Below are positions 1-7,760 of a DNA stretch of 18,769 nt, in pieces (within the stretch, counting starts at the first letter, position 1; each line of letters opens with the position of its first letter). This DNA comes from Clostridiales bacterium (GTDB lineage: Bacteria > Bacillota > Clostridia > Oscillospirales > CAG-382). The DNA lies in assembly GCA_003452915.1 (NCBI GenBank), contig DMMZ01000066.1, positions 52,884 through 71,652 of the forward strand, written 5' to 3'. The translations under genes and the position numbers were made by a program. The notes under the pieces were generated by a model. It was not told the origin of the DNA. It searched no databases and was given only the letters and a program-made list of their open reading frames with translations.

Positions 1-13
1 CAATAAAACTTCC

Positions 14-601
14 ATGAAAATCGGGATATTCGGAGGAACTTTTAACCCTGTGCATATCGGTCATGTCCGTGCGGCAGAGGCTTTTGTTTCCGAACTCGGT
101 TTAGACCGTCTTTTCGTTTTGCCGAACTTCCTTCCTCCTTTAAAAGGAAAAGAAAGTGCGCCTGCTTTTGATAGACTGGAAATGCTTAAAATTGCTTTTT
201 TTGACTTTGAAAAAGCAATTATCAACGATTTCGAGCTGCAAAAAGGCGATACAAGTTATACTTATAAAACATTGGAATATTTTAAAAGCATTTACCCAGA
301 AGATGAGATTTTCTTATTAATCGGAGACGACAACCTTTTAATTTTTCAAAAATGGGTAAACACTGAGTATATTTTAAAAAACTGCAATCTATGTGTTGCA
401 TTGCGACTTGGGGCGGATATTACAGAGGTCAAATCAGAGCTAGAACAAAAATATAACGCAAAAATTATAATACTTTCATATAATCCGACAATAATTTCCT
501 CAACAGAACTGCGAGTCTGCGAGTTAAGGGATAAGGAGCTTTGTGAATACCTACCTTCGGGTGTTTATAATTACATCAGTGAAAAAGGACTGTACAAATG
601 A
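14..601 (+). CDS. nadD: Nicotinate-nucleotide adenylyltransferase NadD
   Basis: NadD joins nicotinate mononucleotide and ATP to form deamido-NAD in cytosolic NAD synthesis. The 195-residue product has the usual length and both family signatures: the nucleotidyltransferase motif GTFNPVHIGH at residues 8-17, with the HxGH histidines that bind ATP phosphates, and ISSTELR at 161-167, matching the C-terminal SxTxxR motif. IGDDNLL near 103-109 fits the substrate-binding core. The ATG lies 13 bases from the window edge, so its ribosome site and promoter cannot be judged. Its last four bases (ATGA) overlap the start of yqeK, so the two are translationally coupled. The nadD-yqeK-rsfS-leuS order that follows is typical of Firmicutes and supports the call. 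Confidence 0.96.
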   Translation: MKIGIFGGTFNPVHIGHVRAAEAFVSELGLDRLFVLPNFLPPLKGKESAPAFDRLEMLKIAFFDFEKAIINDFELQKGDTSYTYKTLEYFKSIYPEDEIFLLIGDDNLLIFQKWVNTEYILKNCNLCVALRLGADITEVKSELEQKYNAKIIILSYNPTIISSTELRVCELRDKELCEYLPSGVYNYISEKGLYK

Positions 602-1191
602 CAACAAACGAAAAAATCTTAAATGATTTACGCTTGTCAAAAAAGCGTTATTTGCACACAATGGGTGTTGTAGCCTGCACAAAAGAGCTTGCTAAAAGGC
701 ACTTTCCGCTTCTTTCTACCGAAAAGCTGGAAACAGCGGCTTTGCTGCATGATTTTACAAAGGAATTATCTGTTGAAGAGCAAAAAGCGTTATGTCAAAA
801 GTACAATATCGCCATCACCGCCGAGGACGAAAAAATTCCTAAGCTATTCCACGGAAAAACAGCGGCAGCGATTGCAATACATGAATACAGTGCTGACGAG
901 GAAACAGCATCCGCCATATATTATCATACAACGGGCAGAGCAAATATGACCGATATGGAGACAGTTCTTTTCTTTGCCGATTACATAGAGGATTACAGAA
1001 CAGATAAGGCTTGTATTGATGTAAGAAAATATTACGAGAAATGCTTGAAACAAGAAGATAAACATCTTATAGCATTGAAAAAAGGTGTCCTGTATTCTTT
1101 TGATACGACAATAAAACACATTTTAGATAAAAAAGAATTGATTAGTTACACAACTATAGAAGCAAGAAACAGTTTATTAGAAGATTTATAA
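598..1191 (+). CDS. yqeK: YqeK family HD-domain phosphohydrolase
   Basis: This is a 197-residue HD-domain protein. Members of the YqeK family hydrolyse diadenosine tetraphosphate symmetrically to two ADP, which clears a stress-related side product of aminoacyl-tRNA synthetases. Visible metal-site residues are H20 in the first helix, the HD pair H51-D52 (LLHDFTKE), H85 (FHGKTAA), H110 (YYHTTG) and D128 (FFADYIED), in the order expected of the family. The ATG sits inside the nadD stop (ATGA), so translation is probably coupled to nadD. rsfS follows after 20 bases. In some Firmicutes a LytR-CpsA-Psr gene lies between yqeK and rsfS; none is present here. Function is assigned from family motifs and conserved gene order. 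Confidence 0.93.
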   Translation: MTTNEKILNDLRLSKKRYLHTMGVVACTKELAKRHFPLLSTEKLETAALLHDFTKELSVEEQKALCQKYNIAITAEDEKIPKLFHGKTAAAIAIHEYSADEETASAIYYHTTGRANMTDMETVLFFADYIEDYRTDKACIDVRKYYEKCLKQEDKHLIALKKGVLYSFDTTIKHILDKKELISYTTIEARNSLLEDL

Positions 1192-1211
1192 AAAGAAGGG
1201 AATATAAAATT

Positions 1212-1601
1212 ATGACAGACAACGAACAGGTAAAAAAAGCAGCGGAGCTGGCAGAAATAATAAAAATAGCTCTTGAAGATAAAAAGGGTATCGACCCCAC
1301 ACTATTGGAGGTTGGAAAGCAAACTATACTAGCAGATTTTTTTGTGGTTTGCACAGGTACCTCCAATACGCACGTAAAAGCACTTGCTGACGAAGTAGAG
1401 TTCAAGACAAACGAAGCTCTTGGAATAAAGCCCAACCATATCGAGGGTTTTTCCGACAATACATGGACACTTATGGATTATGGTTCTGTAATAGTTCACA
1501 TTTTCACCAGAGAAGGCAGAGAATTCTACAAGTTGGAAAAGCTGTGGAAAGATGCTTCTGCTGAAAAAGTAAAAGAAATTGAAAATTCGAAGGATGAATA
1601 A
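1212..1601 (+). CDS. rsfS: Ribosome silencing factor RsfS
   Basis: RsfS (RsfA/Iojap family) binds protein L14 of the large ribosomal subunit and blocks joining of the subunits when nutrients are scarce. The 129-residue product covers the full single domain: LLEVGKQTILADFFVV at 31-46, TGTSNTHVKALAD at 48-60, and the hallmark WTLMDYGSVIVHIF at 85-98, followed by a short charged tail. The ribosome site AAGAAGGG lies about 12 bases before the ATG. The gene sits between yqeK and leuS, only 6 bases before leuS, the usual firmicute arrangement. No separate promoter is visible, so it is probably transcribed with nadD and yqeK. Confidence 0.95.
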   Translation: MTDNEQVKKAAELAEIIKIALEDKKGIDPTLLEVGKQTILADFFVVCTGTSNTHVKALADEVEFKTNEALGIKPNHIEGFSDNTWTLMDYGSVIVHIFTREGREFYKLEKLWKDASAEKVKEIENSKDE

Positions 1602-1607
1602 TAGATT

Positions 1608-4007
1608 ATGAAATACGAATATAAAGCTGTCGAGACAAAGTGGCAGGGCATCTGGGACGAGAAGCAACCCTTTGCAGCCAGTAACGACTATACAAAAAAG
1701 AAATATTATGCACTTGTGGAGTTCCCATACCCCTCAGGTGCTGGACTGCATGTCGGACATCCACGTCCTTATACCGCACTTGATATAGTCGCTAGAAAAC
1801 GCAGAATGCAGGGCTATAATGTACTTTTTCCAATGGGCTGGGATGCTTTCGGCTTGCCGACAGAGAATTATGCTATTGAACATAAAATGCACCCTGCCGA
1901 TGTTACAAGGCAGAATGTAGCACGTTTTAAATCACAGCTTAAGGCTCTCGGTTTGTCTTTTGATTGGTCAAGAGAAGTCAATACAGCAGACCCGAATTAT
2001 TATAAATGGACACAATGGATATTCCTTCGTCTTTTTAAAAAAGGTCTGGCATATAAAAAAGAAATGACGGTTAACTGGTGCACTCGCTGCAAGGTTGTAC
2101 TTGCAAACGAGGAGGTCATTAACGGTTCTTGTGAACGTTGTCACAGCGATGTAATCCGTAAAGTAAAAAGTCAATGGATGCTTAAAATAACCGAATATGC
2201 AGATAAACTGCTTGACGGTCTTGATACAGTTGACTATATTGAGAGGGTAAAACTTGCCGAGCGTAACTGGATAGGACGTTCTTATGGTGCTGAGGTAGAT
2301 TTTACAACAACCGCAGGCGATAAGTTAAGAGTTTTCACAACCCGTCCCGATACTCTTTTTGGTGCAACCTATATGGTTATTGCGCCTGAGCATCCTTATA
2401 TTAAAAAATGGAAGGATAAATTAAATAACTTTAACGATATTATAGAATACCGTGAGAATGCCGTAAAAAAGAGCGATTTTGAGCGTGCCGAACTGGTTAA
2501 AGACAAAACAGGTGTTAAGCTTGACGGCGTTATGGCAATCAACCCTGTTACCAATAAAGAGATTCCAATTTTTGTTTCGGATTACGTTCTTATTACTTAC
2601 GGAACAGGCGCAATAATGGCTGTTCCTGCTCATGATGAACGCGATTATGATTTTGCGAAGACATTTAATCTTCCGATAGTCGAGGTTGTTGCGGGCGGCG
2701 ACATTACAAAAGAAGCTTATACCGATGTTTCAACCGGTATTATGATAAATTCCGGTTTTTTAGACGGACTTGAGGTTGCTGCCGCAAAAGAGAAAATAGC
2801 AGACTACCTTGTAGAAAACAAATTAGGCGAAAAGAAGGTAAACTATAAGCTCCGTGACTGGGTATTTGCCCGCCAAAGATACTGGGGCGAGCCTGTTCCG
2901 CTTGTCTGGTGCGATTGTTGCGGATGGCAGGCTATTGACGATAGCGAGCTTCCGCTTAGACTTCCTGAGGTTAAATCCTATGAGCCGACCGATAATGGAG
3001 AAAGTCCGCTTGCGACAATTACCGAATGGGTAAAAACCATCTGCCCCAAGTGCGGTGGTCCTGCAAAGAGAGAGACCGACACAATGCCCGGATGGGCAGG
3101 TTCATCATGGTATTTTCTTCGTTTTTGTGATACGAAAAATGATGATGTTTTTGCCGACAGAAAAGCACTTGATTATTGGATGCCTGTTGACTGGTATAAC
3201 GGTGGTATGGAGCATGCCACGCTTCATCTGCTCTACTCACGCTTCTGGGCAAAGTTCCTTTATGACGAGGGATTAATTTCCTGCCCCGAGCCATATCTTA
3301 AGCGTACCGCTCATGGCATGATTCTTGGCGAGGACGGCGAGAAGATGAGCAAATCGAGAGGAAATGTTGTCAACCCTGACGATGTTGTCCGTGATTTCGG
3401 CGCAGATACAATGCGTTTATACGAGATGTTTATCGGTGATTTTGAAAAAGCCGCACCATGGTCAACAAACAGCGTAAAGGGCTGTAAGAGATTCCTTGAA
3501 AGATTTGTTGCATTAAGTGACATGATAAAGCCCGAGATAAATCCCGACCTTGAAAGAGAGCTTCACCTTACAATAAAAAAAGTTACAAGTGACATTGAGG
3601 ACATGAAGTTCAACACTTCTATTGCCGCAATGATGAGTCTTATAAACGAGATTTACACCAAAGGTAGCATTGATAAAGAGAGCTTGATGACCTTTACCGT
3701 TATTCTCTGCCCGTTCGCTCCGCATATCTGCGAGGAAATGTGGCAAAACCTTGGAGGAAAAGGACTTTGTTCACTCGCTGCTTGGCCTCAATATAATGAG
3801 GAAAAAATTAAGGTAAGTGAAGTGGAGATTGCTATTCAAATCAACGGTAAATTAAAGGGTGCGGTTACTGTTCCGTCAAGCTGCGACGAAGCGACAGCTT
3901 TTAGTGCAATAGAAAAAACCGGTAAGCTTGCTTTATATACCGATGGTAAAGCAATAGTTAAAAAGATATATATTACCGACAGGATATTTAATATAGTAGT
4001 AAAATAA
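1608..4007 (+). CDS. leuS: Leucyl-tRNA synthetase
   Basis: This class Ia synthetase charges tRNA-Leu in the cytosol. The 799-residue length is normal for bacterial LeuS. The class I HIGH motif reads HVGH at residues 48-51, followed by NVLFPMGWDAFGLPTENYA. A Cys-rich zinc module (WCTRC ... CERCH) lies near 160-185. The CP1 editing domain is complete, with TTRPDTLFGA and AIMAVPAHDERDYDFA. The adenylate motif KMSKS falls at 579-583. A second Cys pair set (CDCCGW ... CPKCGG) lies between editing domain and KMSKS. The C-terminal anticodon-binding and tail regions are present, ending in the ING-KLKG tail common to the family. It begins 6 bases after rsfS. No T-box leader was seen before it, so it probably depends on the upstream promoter. 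Confidence 0.98.
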   Translation: MKYEYKAVETKWQGIWDEKQPFAASNDYTKKKYYALVEFPYPSGAGLHVGHPRPYTALDIVARKRRMQGYNVLFPMGWDAFGLPTENYAIEHKMHPADVTRQNVARFKSQLKALGLSFDWSREVNTADPNYYKWTQWIFLRLFKKGLAYKKEMTVNWCTRCKVVLANEEVINGSCERCHSDVIRKVKSQWMLKITEYADKLLDGLDTVDYIERVKLAERNWIGRSYGAEVDFTTTAGDKLRVFTTRPDTLFGATYMVIAPEHPYIKKWKDKLNNFNDIIEYRENAVKKSDFERAELVKDKTGVKLDGVMAINPVTNKEIPIFVSDYVLITYGTGAIMAVPAHDERDYDFAKTFNLPIVEVVAGGDITKEAYTDVSTGIMINSGFLDGLEVAAAKEKIADYLVENKLGEKKVNYKLRDWVFARQRYWGEPVPLVWCDCCGWQAIDDSELPLRLPEVKSYEPTDNGESPLATITEWVKTICPKCGGPAKRETDTMPGWAGSSWYFLRFCDTKNDDVFADRKALDYWMPVDWYNGGMEHATLHLLYSRFWAKFLYDEGLISCPEPYLKRTAHGMILGEDGEKMSKSRGNVVNPDDVVRDFGADTMRLYEMFIGDFEKAAPWSTNSVKGCKRFLERFVALSDMIKPEINPDLERELHLTIKKVTSDIEDMKFNTSIAAMMSLINEIYTKGSIDKESLMTFTVILCPFAPHICEEMWQNLGGKGLCSLAAWPQYNEEKIKVSEVEIAIQINGKLKGAVTVPSSCDEATAFSAIEKTGKLALYTDGKAIVKKIYITDRIFNIVVK

Positions 4008-4025
4008 AAAAGGGGGGGAATTAAG

Positions 4026-4856
4026 TTGCTTGAGATTCCCGAGAGTAAAGTTACTTCTGGGCAATTGGATTCAATTCTTAAAGGTAAAATAATTACACAG
4101 GTACTCGTAAATAATTCACCGCATAAATTTGCTTTTTATAACGGCGATCCAAACGAGTACGCATCAATACTTATGGGTAAAATAATCACCGGAGCAAATG
4201 CTGCAGCAGGTCAGATTGAACTCCATGCAGAAGATTCGATACTATTGTTCAGCGACGGTGTAAATCTACGTTATTATGAACCAAATGTTGCTCCTCCAGA
4301 AAAACACCAGTTATTTTTAGAGTTTAATGACAATTCACACTTAATAGTTACAATTCAGATGTATGGCGGAATATGGGCATTTATCGAAGGACAAAATGAT
4401 AATTTCTATTATCTTGTGACAAAACAAAAGCCTTCTCCGCTGTCTGAGGAATTTGACGAAAAATATTTTCTATCCCTTTTTGATTCAGTAAAACAAACAA
4501 TAAGCGTAAAGGCTTTTTTGGCAACCGAACAACGTATCCCCGGTCTTGGAAACGGTGTCTTGCAGGATATTTTATTCGACGCATGTATTCATCCTGCAAC
4601 TAGGTTACAATATCTTTCTATAAACGATAAAAAGAAGATGTTTACAAGCGTAAAGAATAAACTTATCGAAATGACCGAAAAAGGCGGACGAGATACCGAA
4701 AAAGATTTGTTAGGCAACTGGGGAGGTTATCAGACCAACCTTTCCTCAAGAACATTCGGTTCTCTCTGTATGATTTGCGGCGGAAGTATAATTAGGCGTG
4801 CATTTTTGGGTGGGAATGTTTATTTTTGCCCAATTTGTCAGGTTGAAAAGAAGTAG
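4026..4856 (+). CDS. Fpg/Nei-family DNA glycosylase-like protein lacking the catalytic N-terminal proline
   Basis: The 276-residue protein has the whole Fpg/Nei architecture: an N-terminal beta-rich domain, a helix-two-turn-helix region (about 155-190, including GLGNGVLQDI at 173-182) and a zinc finger with C248, C251, C268 and C271 (CX2C-X16-CX2C). Fpg and Nei use Pro2 as the Schiff-base nucleophile in a start reading MPE; here the start reads MLEIPE, so Leu replaces Pro while Glu3 is kept. The zinc-finger loop reads GGNVYFC, with Asn where Fpg enzymes usually carry the lesion-reading Arg. The TTG start is well supported: AGGGGGGGAA lies a few bases upstream and an in-frame stop is at 4005-4007. 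I recall a firmicute subfamily, often labelled endonuclease VIII, that starts MIEIPE, so this is probably a conserved variant and not a decayed gene. It may bind DNA without classical bifunctional glycosylase/lyase activity. Confidence 0.85.
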   Translation: MLEIPESKVTSGQLDSILKGKIITQVLVNNSPHKFAFYNGDPNEYASILMGKIITGANAAAGQIELHAEDSILLFSDGVNLRYYEPNVAPPEKHQLFLEFNDNSHLIVTIQMYGGIWAFIEGQNDNFYYLVTKQKPSPLSEEFDEKYFLSLFDSVKQTISVKAFLATEQRIPGLGNGVLQDILFDACIHPATRLQYLSINDKKKMFTSVKNKLIEMTEKGGRDTEKDLLGNWGGYQTNLSSRTFGSLCMICGGSIIRRAFLGGNVYFCPICQVEKK

Positions 4857-4876
4857 TATTTAATTCAGGAGTAGCG

Positions 4877-4950
4877 TGAAAAATATTCAAATTAGGAGTA
4901 CATCGGCGCGTATCAAAGGTACACTGTCGTGTACCTCTGCAAATTTTTCA
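4877..4950. repeat. Multi-armed palindromic element between the Fpg-like gene and hslO
   Basis: An outer inverted repeat TGAAAAAT (4877-4884) and ATTTTTCA (4943-4950) encloses a perfect 8-bp hairpin, AGGTACAC (4917-4924) and GTGTACCT (4929-4936) with loop TGTC. The run of T at 4944-4948 after the inner hairpin could let it end transcription of the Fpg-like gene. It could equally be a dispersed palindromic repeat. No gene was found in the 129-base gap. Confidence 0.5.
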
Positions 4951-4985
4951 TTATTATTTGTGTCCAATAGGGCATGGAGATTTTT

Positions 4986-5876
4986 ATGTCAAAAATAATA
5001 AGAGCATTAACAAAAGACGGTTCAGCAAGAGCAATAATATTAGACTCCAAGGGAATTGTTGCAAGAGCAATTGATATACACAAAACCTATCCGACAGCAA
5101 CAGCCGCTTTGGGAAGAACCTTAACAGCGGCTTCGCTGATGGGAAGTCTTTTGGGTGAGGACACCGATCTGCTTACCCTTCGATTTAAGGGTGACGGTGA
5201 GGGTGGAACTATTGTTGCGACAAGCGATTATAAGGGCAATGTAAGAGGTTTTATACAAAACCCAAACAGCGATCTTCCGCTTAAGGAAAACGGAAAGCTT
5301 GATGTTGGAAAATGTGTTGGCAGAGGTTTTCTTTATGTTCTGCGAGATGCAGGAGGTGCCGAGCCTTATATAGGTGTTTCCGAGATTGTAAGCGGTGAAA
5401 TTGCCGAGGATATTGCTTATTACTATGCTTCTAGCGAACAGGTTCCCACAGTTTGTGCTTTGGGTGTTTTGGTTGACACCGATTATAGCTGCAAAGCGTC
5501 AGGTGGACTTTTGCTTCAGCTTTTACCCTATGCTGATGAAAGTATTATTGAAAAAATAGAGGAGAACATCAGAAAAACTCCGCATATTACCTCACTCCTT
5601 ATTTCAATGAGCCTTAAAGAAGTGCTTGCGGCTTTCCTTGATGGTATTGAATACGATATTTTTGATGAAATCGAATGCGGTTATGAATGTGCTTGCAGCA
5701 GAGAGAAAACCGACAACGCAATAATTTCGCTGGGAGTAACAGAAATAAATAAGATGCTTGAAAGCCCTGAAGAAACCGAGTTGACTTGTCAGTTTTGCGA
5801 TCGTATTTATAAATATTCAAAGGAAGAGCTGCTAAAAATCAAACAGCAGATGTTTGAAGCAAAGTTTGAAAAATAA
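4986..5876 (+). CDS. hslO: Redox-regulated chaperone Hsp33
   Basis: Hsp33 is a cytosolic holdase switched on by oxidative unfolding when its zinc site is oxidised. The product keeps the full N-terminal chaperone domain and the C-terminal redox switch: C235-x-C237 (ECACS) and C268-x2-C271 (CQFC), counted from the start chosen here, which together bind zinc. I place the start at the ATG at 4986, giving 296 residues: GGAGA lies 5 bases upstream, the protein then starts MSKIIRAL as family members do, and the earlier in-frame ATG at 4974 overlaps this ribosome site. The 129-base gap before it holds a palindromic element, so it may have its own promoter, but none stands out. The M24 peptidase gene follows after 48 bases and may be co-transcribed. 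Confidence 0.96.
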   Translation: MSKIIRALTKDGSARAIILDSKGIVARAIDIHKTYPTATAALGRTLTAASLMGSLLGEDTDLLTLRFKGDGEGGTIVATSDYKGNVRGFIQNPNSDLPLKENGKLDVGKCVGRGFLYVLRDAGGAEPYIGVSEIVSGEIAEDIAYYYASSEQVPTVCALGVLVDTDYSCKASGGLLLQLLPYADESIIEKIEENIRKTPHITSLLISMSLKEVLAAFLDGIEYDIFDEIECGYECACSREKTDNAIISLGVTEINKMLESPEETELTCQFCDRIYKYSKEELLKIKQQMFEAKFEK

Positions 5877-5924
5877 AATTTTTCAAACTAATGGCATAAA
5901 CGCTATGGAAAGGTATGGTCTAAT

Positions 5925-7007
5925 TTGATTAATGGTAGAATTATATACGAGAAAATAAAAAGCCAAGGGTATGATGCTGCGGTTTTCTTTGATGAAATTA
6001 GTCAGCGATATCTTACAGGTTTCCACTCAACTGATGGAATTGTGCTGGTTTCGGAGCAGGAAACAGCCTTAATTATTGACAGCCGATATTTTGAGGCTGC
6101 CTTTCTTTCAAAAAACAACAATGAACTTTTTGACGATGTAACACCTTATTTGTTTTCTAGCCGTGTTTTAGATAGTCTGAATGAGCATATTGAAAAAAAG
6201 AATATTACTTCTCTTGTTTTTGACAAAACTCTTCTTACCATTGCACAAGCGGAAAAGTTAAAAAAGGCACTTCCGAATTTTAAAATCGATGGAATTTCGG
6301 ATATTTGTACTGTTGCAAGACAGACTAAGAGCGAGAAAGAAATCAAGAACATAAAAGTGGCACAGGCAATAACAGATGCAGCATTTAAGCACATACTTTC
6401 TTTTATTAAAGAAGGACAGACCGAAACCGAAGTTGCCGCTGAGCTGGAATATTTCGCACGCAAAAACGGTGCGGACGGAATGGCGTTTGAAACAATAGCC
6501 GTATCGGGTAAAAAAAGTTCGGTTCCGCATGGCGTACCCTCAAATGTAATCCTAACCCAAAATTCTTTTTTTACTATGGATTTCGGTGCACGTTACAACG
6601 GTTATTGCTCGGATATGACCAGAACGGTAGTACTCGGAAAGTCCGACAGTGAAATGAAACATGTTTATGATACAGTACTTGAAGCCCAAAAGCGTGCACT
6701 TGAGAGTATAAAAAGTGGTGTTACAGGTGTTCAGGTGGATTCTGCCGCCAGGGAATATATTTATGCAAATGGTTATGAAGGGATGTTCGGGCATTCTACA
6801 GGTCACTCACTCGGCCTTGAGATTCACGAGTCACCCCGGTTTTCATCCGCTTTCAGCGACAAAATCATGGCAGGAATGGTTATGACTGTTGAGCCGGGAA
6901 TATATTTGCCGGGTAAATATGGTGTTCGTATAGAAGATATGGTTGTAATAACCGAATCAGGTTACGAAAACCTTACTGTTTCACCTAAGCAGCTTATTGA
7001 ACTTTAA
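5925..7007 (+). CDS. M24 family metallopeptidase (Xaa-Pro aminopeptidase type)
   Basis: A 360-residue cytosolic peptidase of the pita-bread (M24) fold, likely to remove N-terminal residues from Xaa-Pro peptides. It has the short creatinase-type N-terminal domain (about 1-130) and a complete catalytic domain with all five dinuclear-metal ligands: D219 (TMDFG), D230 (CSDMTRT), H294 (STGHSLG), E323 (TVEPGIYL) and E337 (RIEDM), plus H202 in VPHGVPS. The start is TTG with GGAAAGG about 11 bases upstream. It lies directly before efp, as in many Firmicutes; a strong new promoter sits between them. Whether the substrate is a general Xaa-Pro peptide (PepP/PepQ/YpdF class) cannot be told from sequence alone. 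Confidence 0.93.
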   Translation: MINGRIIYEKIKSQGYDAAVFFDEISQRYLTGFHSTDGIVLVSEQETALIIDSRYFEAAFLSKNNNELFDDVTPYLFSSRVLDSLNEHIEKKNITSLVFDKTLLTIAQAEKLKKALPNFKIDGISDICTVARQTKSEKEIKNIKVAQAITDAAFKHILSFIKEGQTETEVAAELEYFARKNGADGMAFETIAVSGKKSSVPHGVPSNVILTQNSFFTMDFGARYNGYCSDMTRTVVLGKSDSEMKHVYDTVLEAQKRALESIKSGVTGVQVDSAAREYIYANGYEGMFGHSTGHSLGLEIHESPRFSSAFSDKIMAGMVMTVEPGIYLPGKYGVRIEDMVVITESGYENLTVSPKQLIEL

Positions 7008-7014
7008 AAAAAGC

Positions 7015-7043
7015 TTGACAAAATCTGCAATTAGATATAGAAT
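7015..7043 (+). promoter_or_regulatory. Sigma-A type promoter of efp
   Basis: Perfect -35 TTGACA at 7015-7020, a 17-base spacer, and -10 TAGAAT at 7038-7043 (5 of 6 to TATAAT). Transcription should start near 7050 and give a leader of about 50 bases before the efp ATG. Confidence 0.85.
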
Positions 7044-7064
7044 ACAGGATAGAATATTTTTATG

Positions 7065-7089
7065 CACAAAAGCAAATAATGCTTTTGTG
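7065..7089 (+). promoter_or_regulatory. Leader hairpin directly before the efp ribosome site
   Basis: A perfect 9-bp inverted repeat, CACAAAAGC (7065-7073) and GCTTTTGTG (7081-7089), with loop AAATAAT, ends exactly where the GGAGGAGG ribosome site begins. In the mRNA it would lie about 15 bases from the predicted 5' end. It could stabilise the message or tune access to the ribosome site. No T run follows, so it is not a terminator. Confidence 0.65.
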
Positions 7090-7100
7090 GAGGAGGACAT

Positions 7101-7658
7101 ATGGTATCAGCAGGCGATTTCAGAAACGGCCTGACCTTTGAAATGGATAACAATATCATGCAGATAATAGAGTTTCAGCATGTTAAACCAGGTAAAGGCG
7201 CAGCTTTTGTTAGAACAAAATTAAGAAATGTTGTGACCGGTGGCGTGTTAGAAACAACATTCAACCCAAACGCAAAATTTCCAACAGCAGTTATCGAGCG
7301 TAAAGATATGGAATACAGTTATAGCGACGGAGAGCTGTATTATTTTATGGACTTGGAGACTTTTGATCAGGTTCCGCTTAATAAAGATAAAATGCCCGAC
7401 AACTTTAAGTTTGTCAAAGAAGGTATGACTGTAAGACTTTGTTCCTGCAAGGGCAGTGTTTTCTCAGTTGAACCTCCAATGTTTGTCGAATTACTGGTTA
7501 CAGAGAGTGAACCTGGCGTTAAGGGTAACACTGCAACCAACGCTACTAAACCCGCAAAGCTCGAAACAGGTGCGGAGATTAAGGTCCCGATGTTTATAAA
7601 CGAAGGGGATGTTTTGAAAATTGATACCCGTACAGGCGATTATCTTGAAAGAGTATAG
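7101..7658 (+). CDS. efp: Translation elongation factor P
   Basis: EF-P enters the ribosomal E site and helps form peptide bonds at proline runs. The 185-residue product has the three-domain length of bacterial EF-P: KOW-like N-terminal domain with the loop HVKPGKGAAF (Lys32 at the tip, the residue that is modified in many bacteria), the central domain and the C-terminal OB domain ending LKIDTRTGDYLERV. The ATG has a very strong ribosome site, GGAGGAGG. It has its own near-consensus promoter and a leader hairpin, so it can be expressed apart from the upstream peptidase gene. No EF-P modification gene (such as epmA, earP or ymfI) is seen in the window. Confidence 0.97.
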   Translation: MVSAGDFRNGLTFEMDNNIMQIIEFQHVKPGKGAAFVRTKLRNVVTGGVLETTFNPNAKFPTAVIERKDMEYSYSDGELYYFMDLETFDQVPLNKDKMPDNFKFVKEGMTVRLCSCKGSVFSVEPPMFVELLVTESEPGVKGNTATNATKPAKLETGAEIKVPMFINEGDVLKIDTRTGDYLERV

Positions 7659-7681
7659 GCTTTTTCCTATCGTATTCTTTT
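7651..7681 (+). terminator. Weak terminator-like hairpin after efp
   Basis: GAGTA-TAGG (7651-7659) can pair with CCTA (7666-7669) and TATTC (7673-7677) across a three-base bulge, followed by TTTT. The stem overlaps the efp stop codon, and its T run overlaps the -35 box of the next promoter. Termination here would be partial at best. Confidence 0.4.
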
Positions 7682-7705
7682 GACAAACAATTAGTGTGAT
7701 ATAAG
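7680..7705 (+). promoter_or_regulatory. Promoter of the acidic Cys-rich gene
   Basis: Perfect TTGACA at 7680-7685 and an extended -10, TGATATAAG, with TATAAG at 7700-7705. The 14-base spacing is short for a sigma-A promoter, but the TG extension can make up for poor -35 contact. Predicted start is near 7712. Confidence 0.5.
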
Positions 7706-7722
7706 AAAAAAGCATCAGGAAT

Positions 7723-7740
7723 GTTCCATTTGATTGGAAC
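7723..7740 (+). promoter_or_regulatory. Leader hairpin directly before the ribosome site of the acidic Cys-rich gene
   Basis: GTTCCA (7723-7728) and TGGAAC (7735-7740) form a 6-bp hairpin ending exactly at the start of the purine-rich ribosome site GGAAAGGAAGGG (7741-7752). The layout copies the efp leader: a hairpin abutting the ribosome site close to the predicted 5' end. Confidence 0.5.
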
Positions 7741-7760
7741 GGAAAGGAAGGGTTATAATT

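Noticed and set aside
3019..3294. Minus-strand open frames inside leuS
   Set aside because: They are shadows of a clearly coding gene with conserved motifs throughout.
4974..4985. Earlier ATG for hslO
   Set aside because: It overlaps the ribosome site that serves the ATG at 4986, and family members begin at the later residue.
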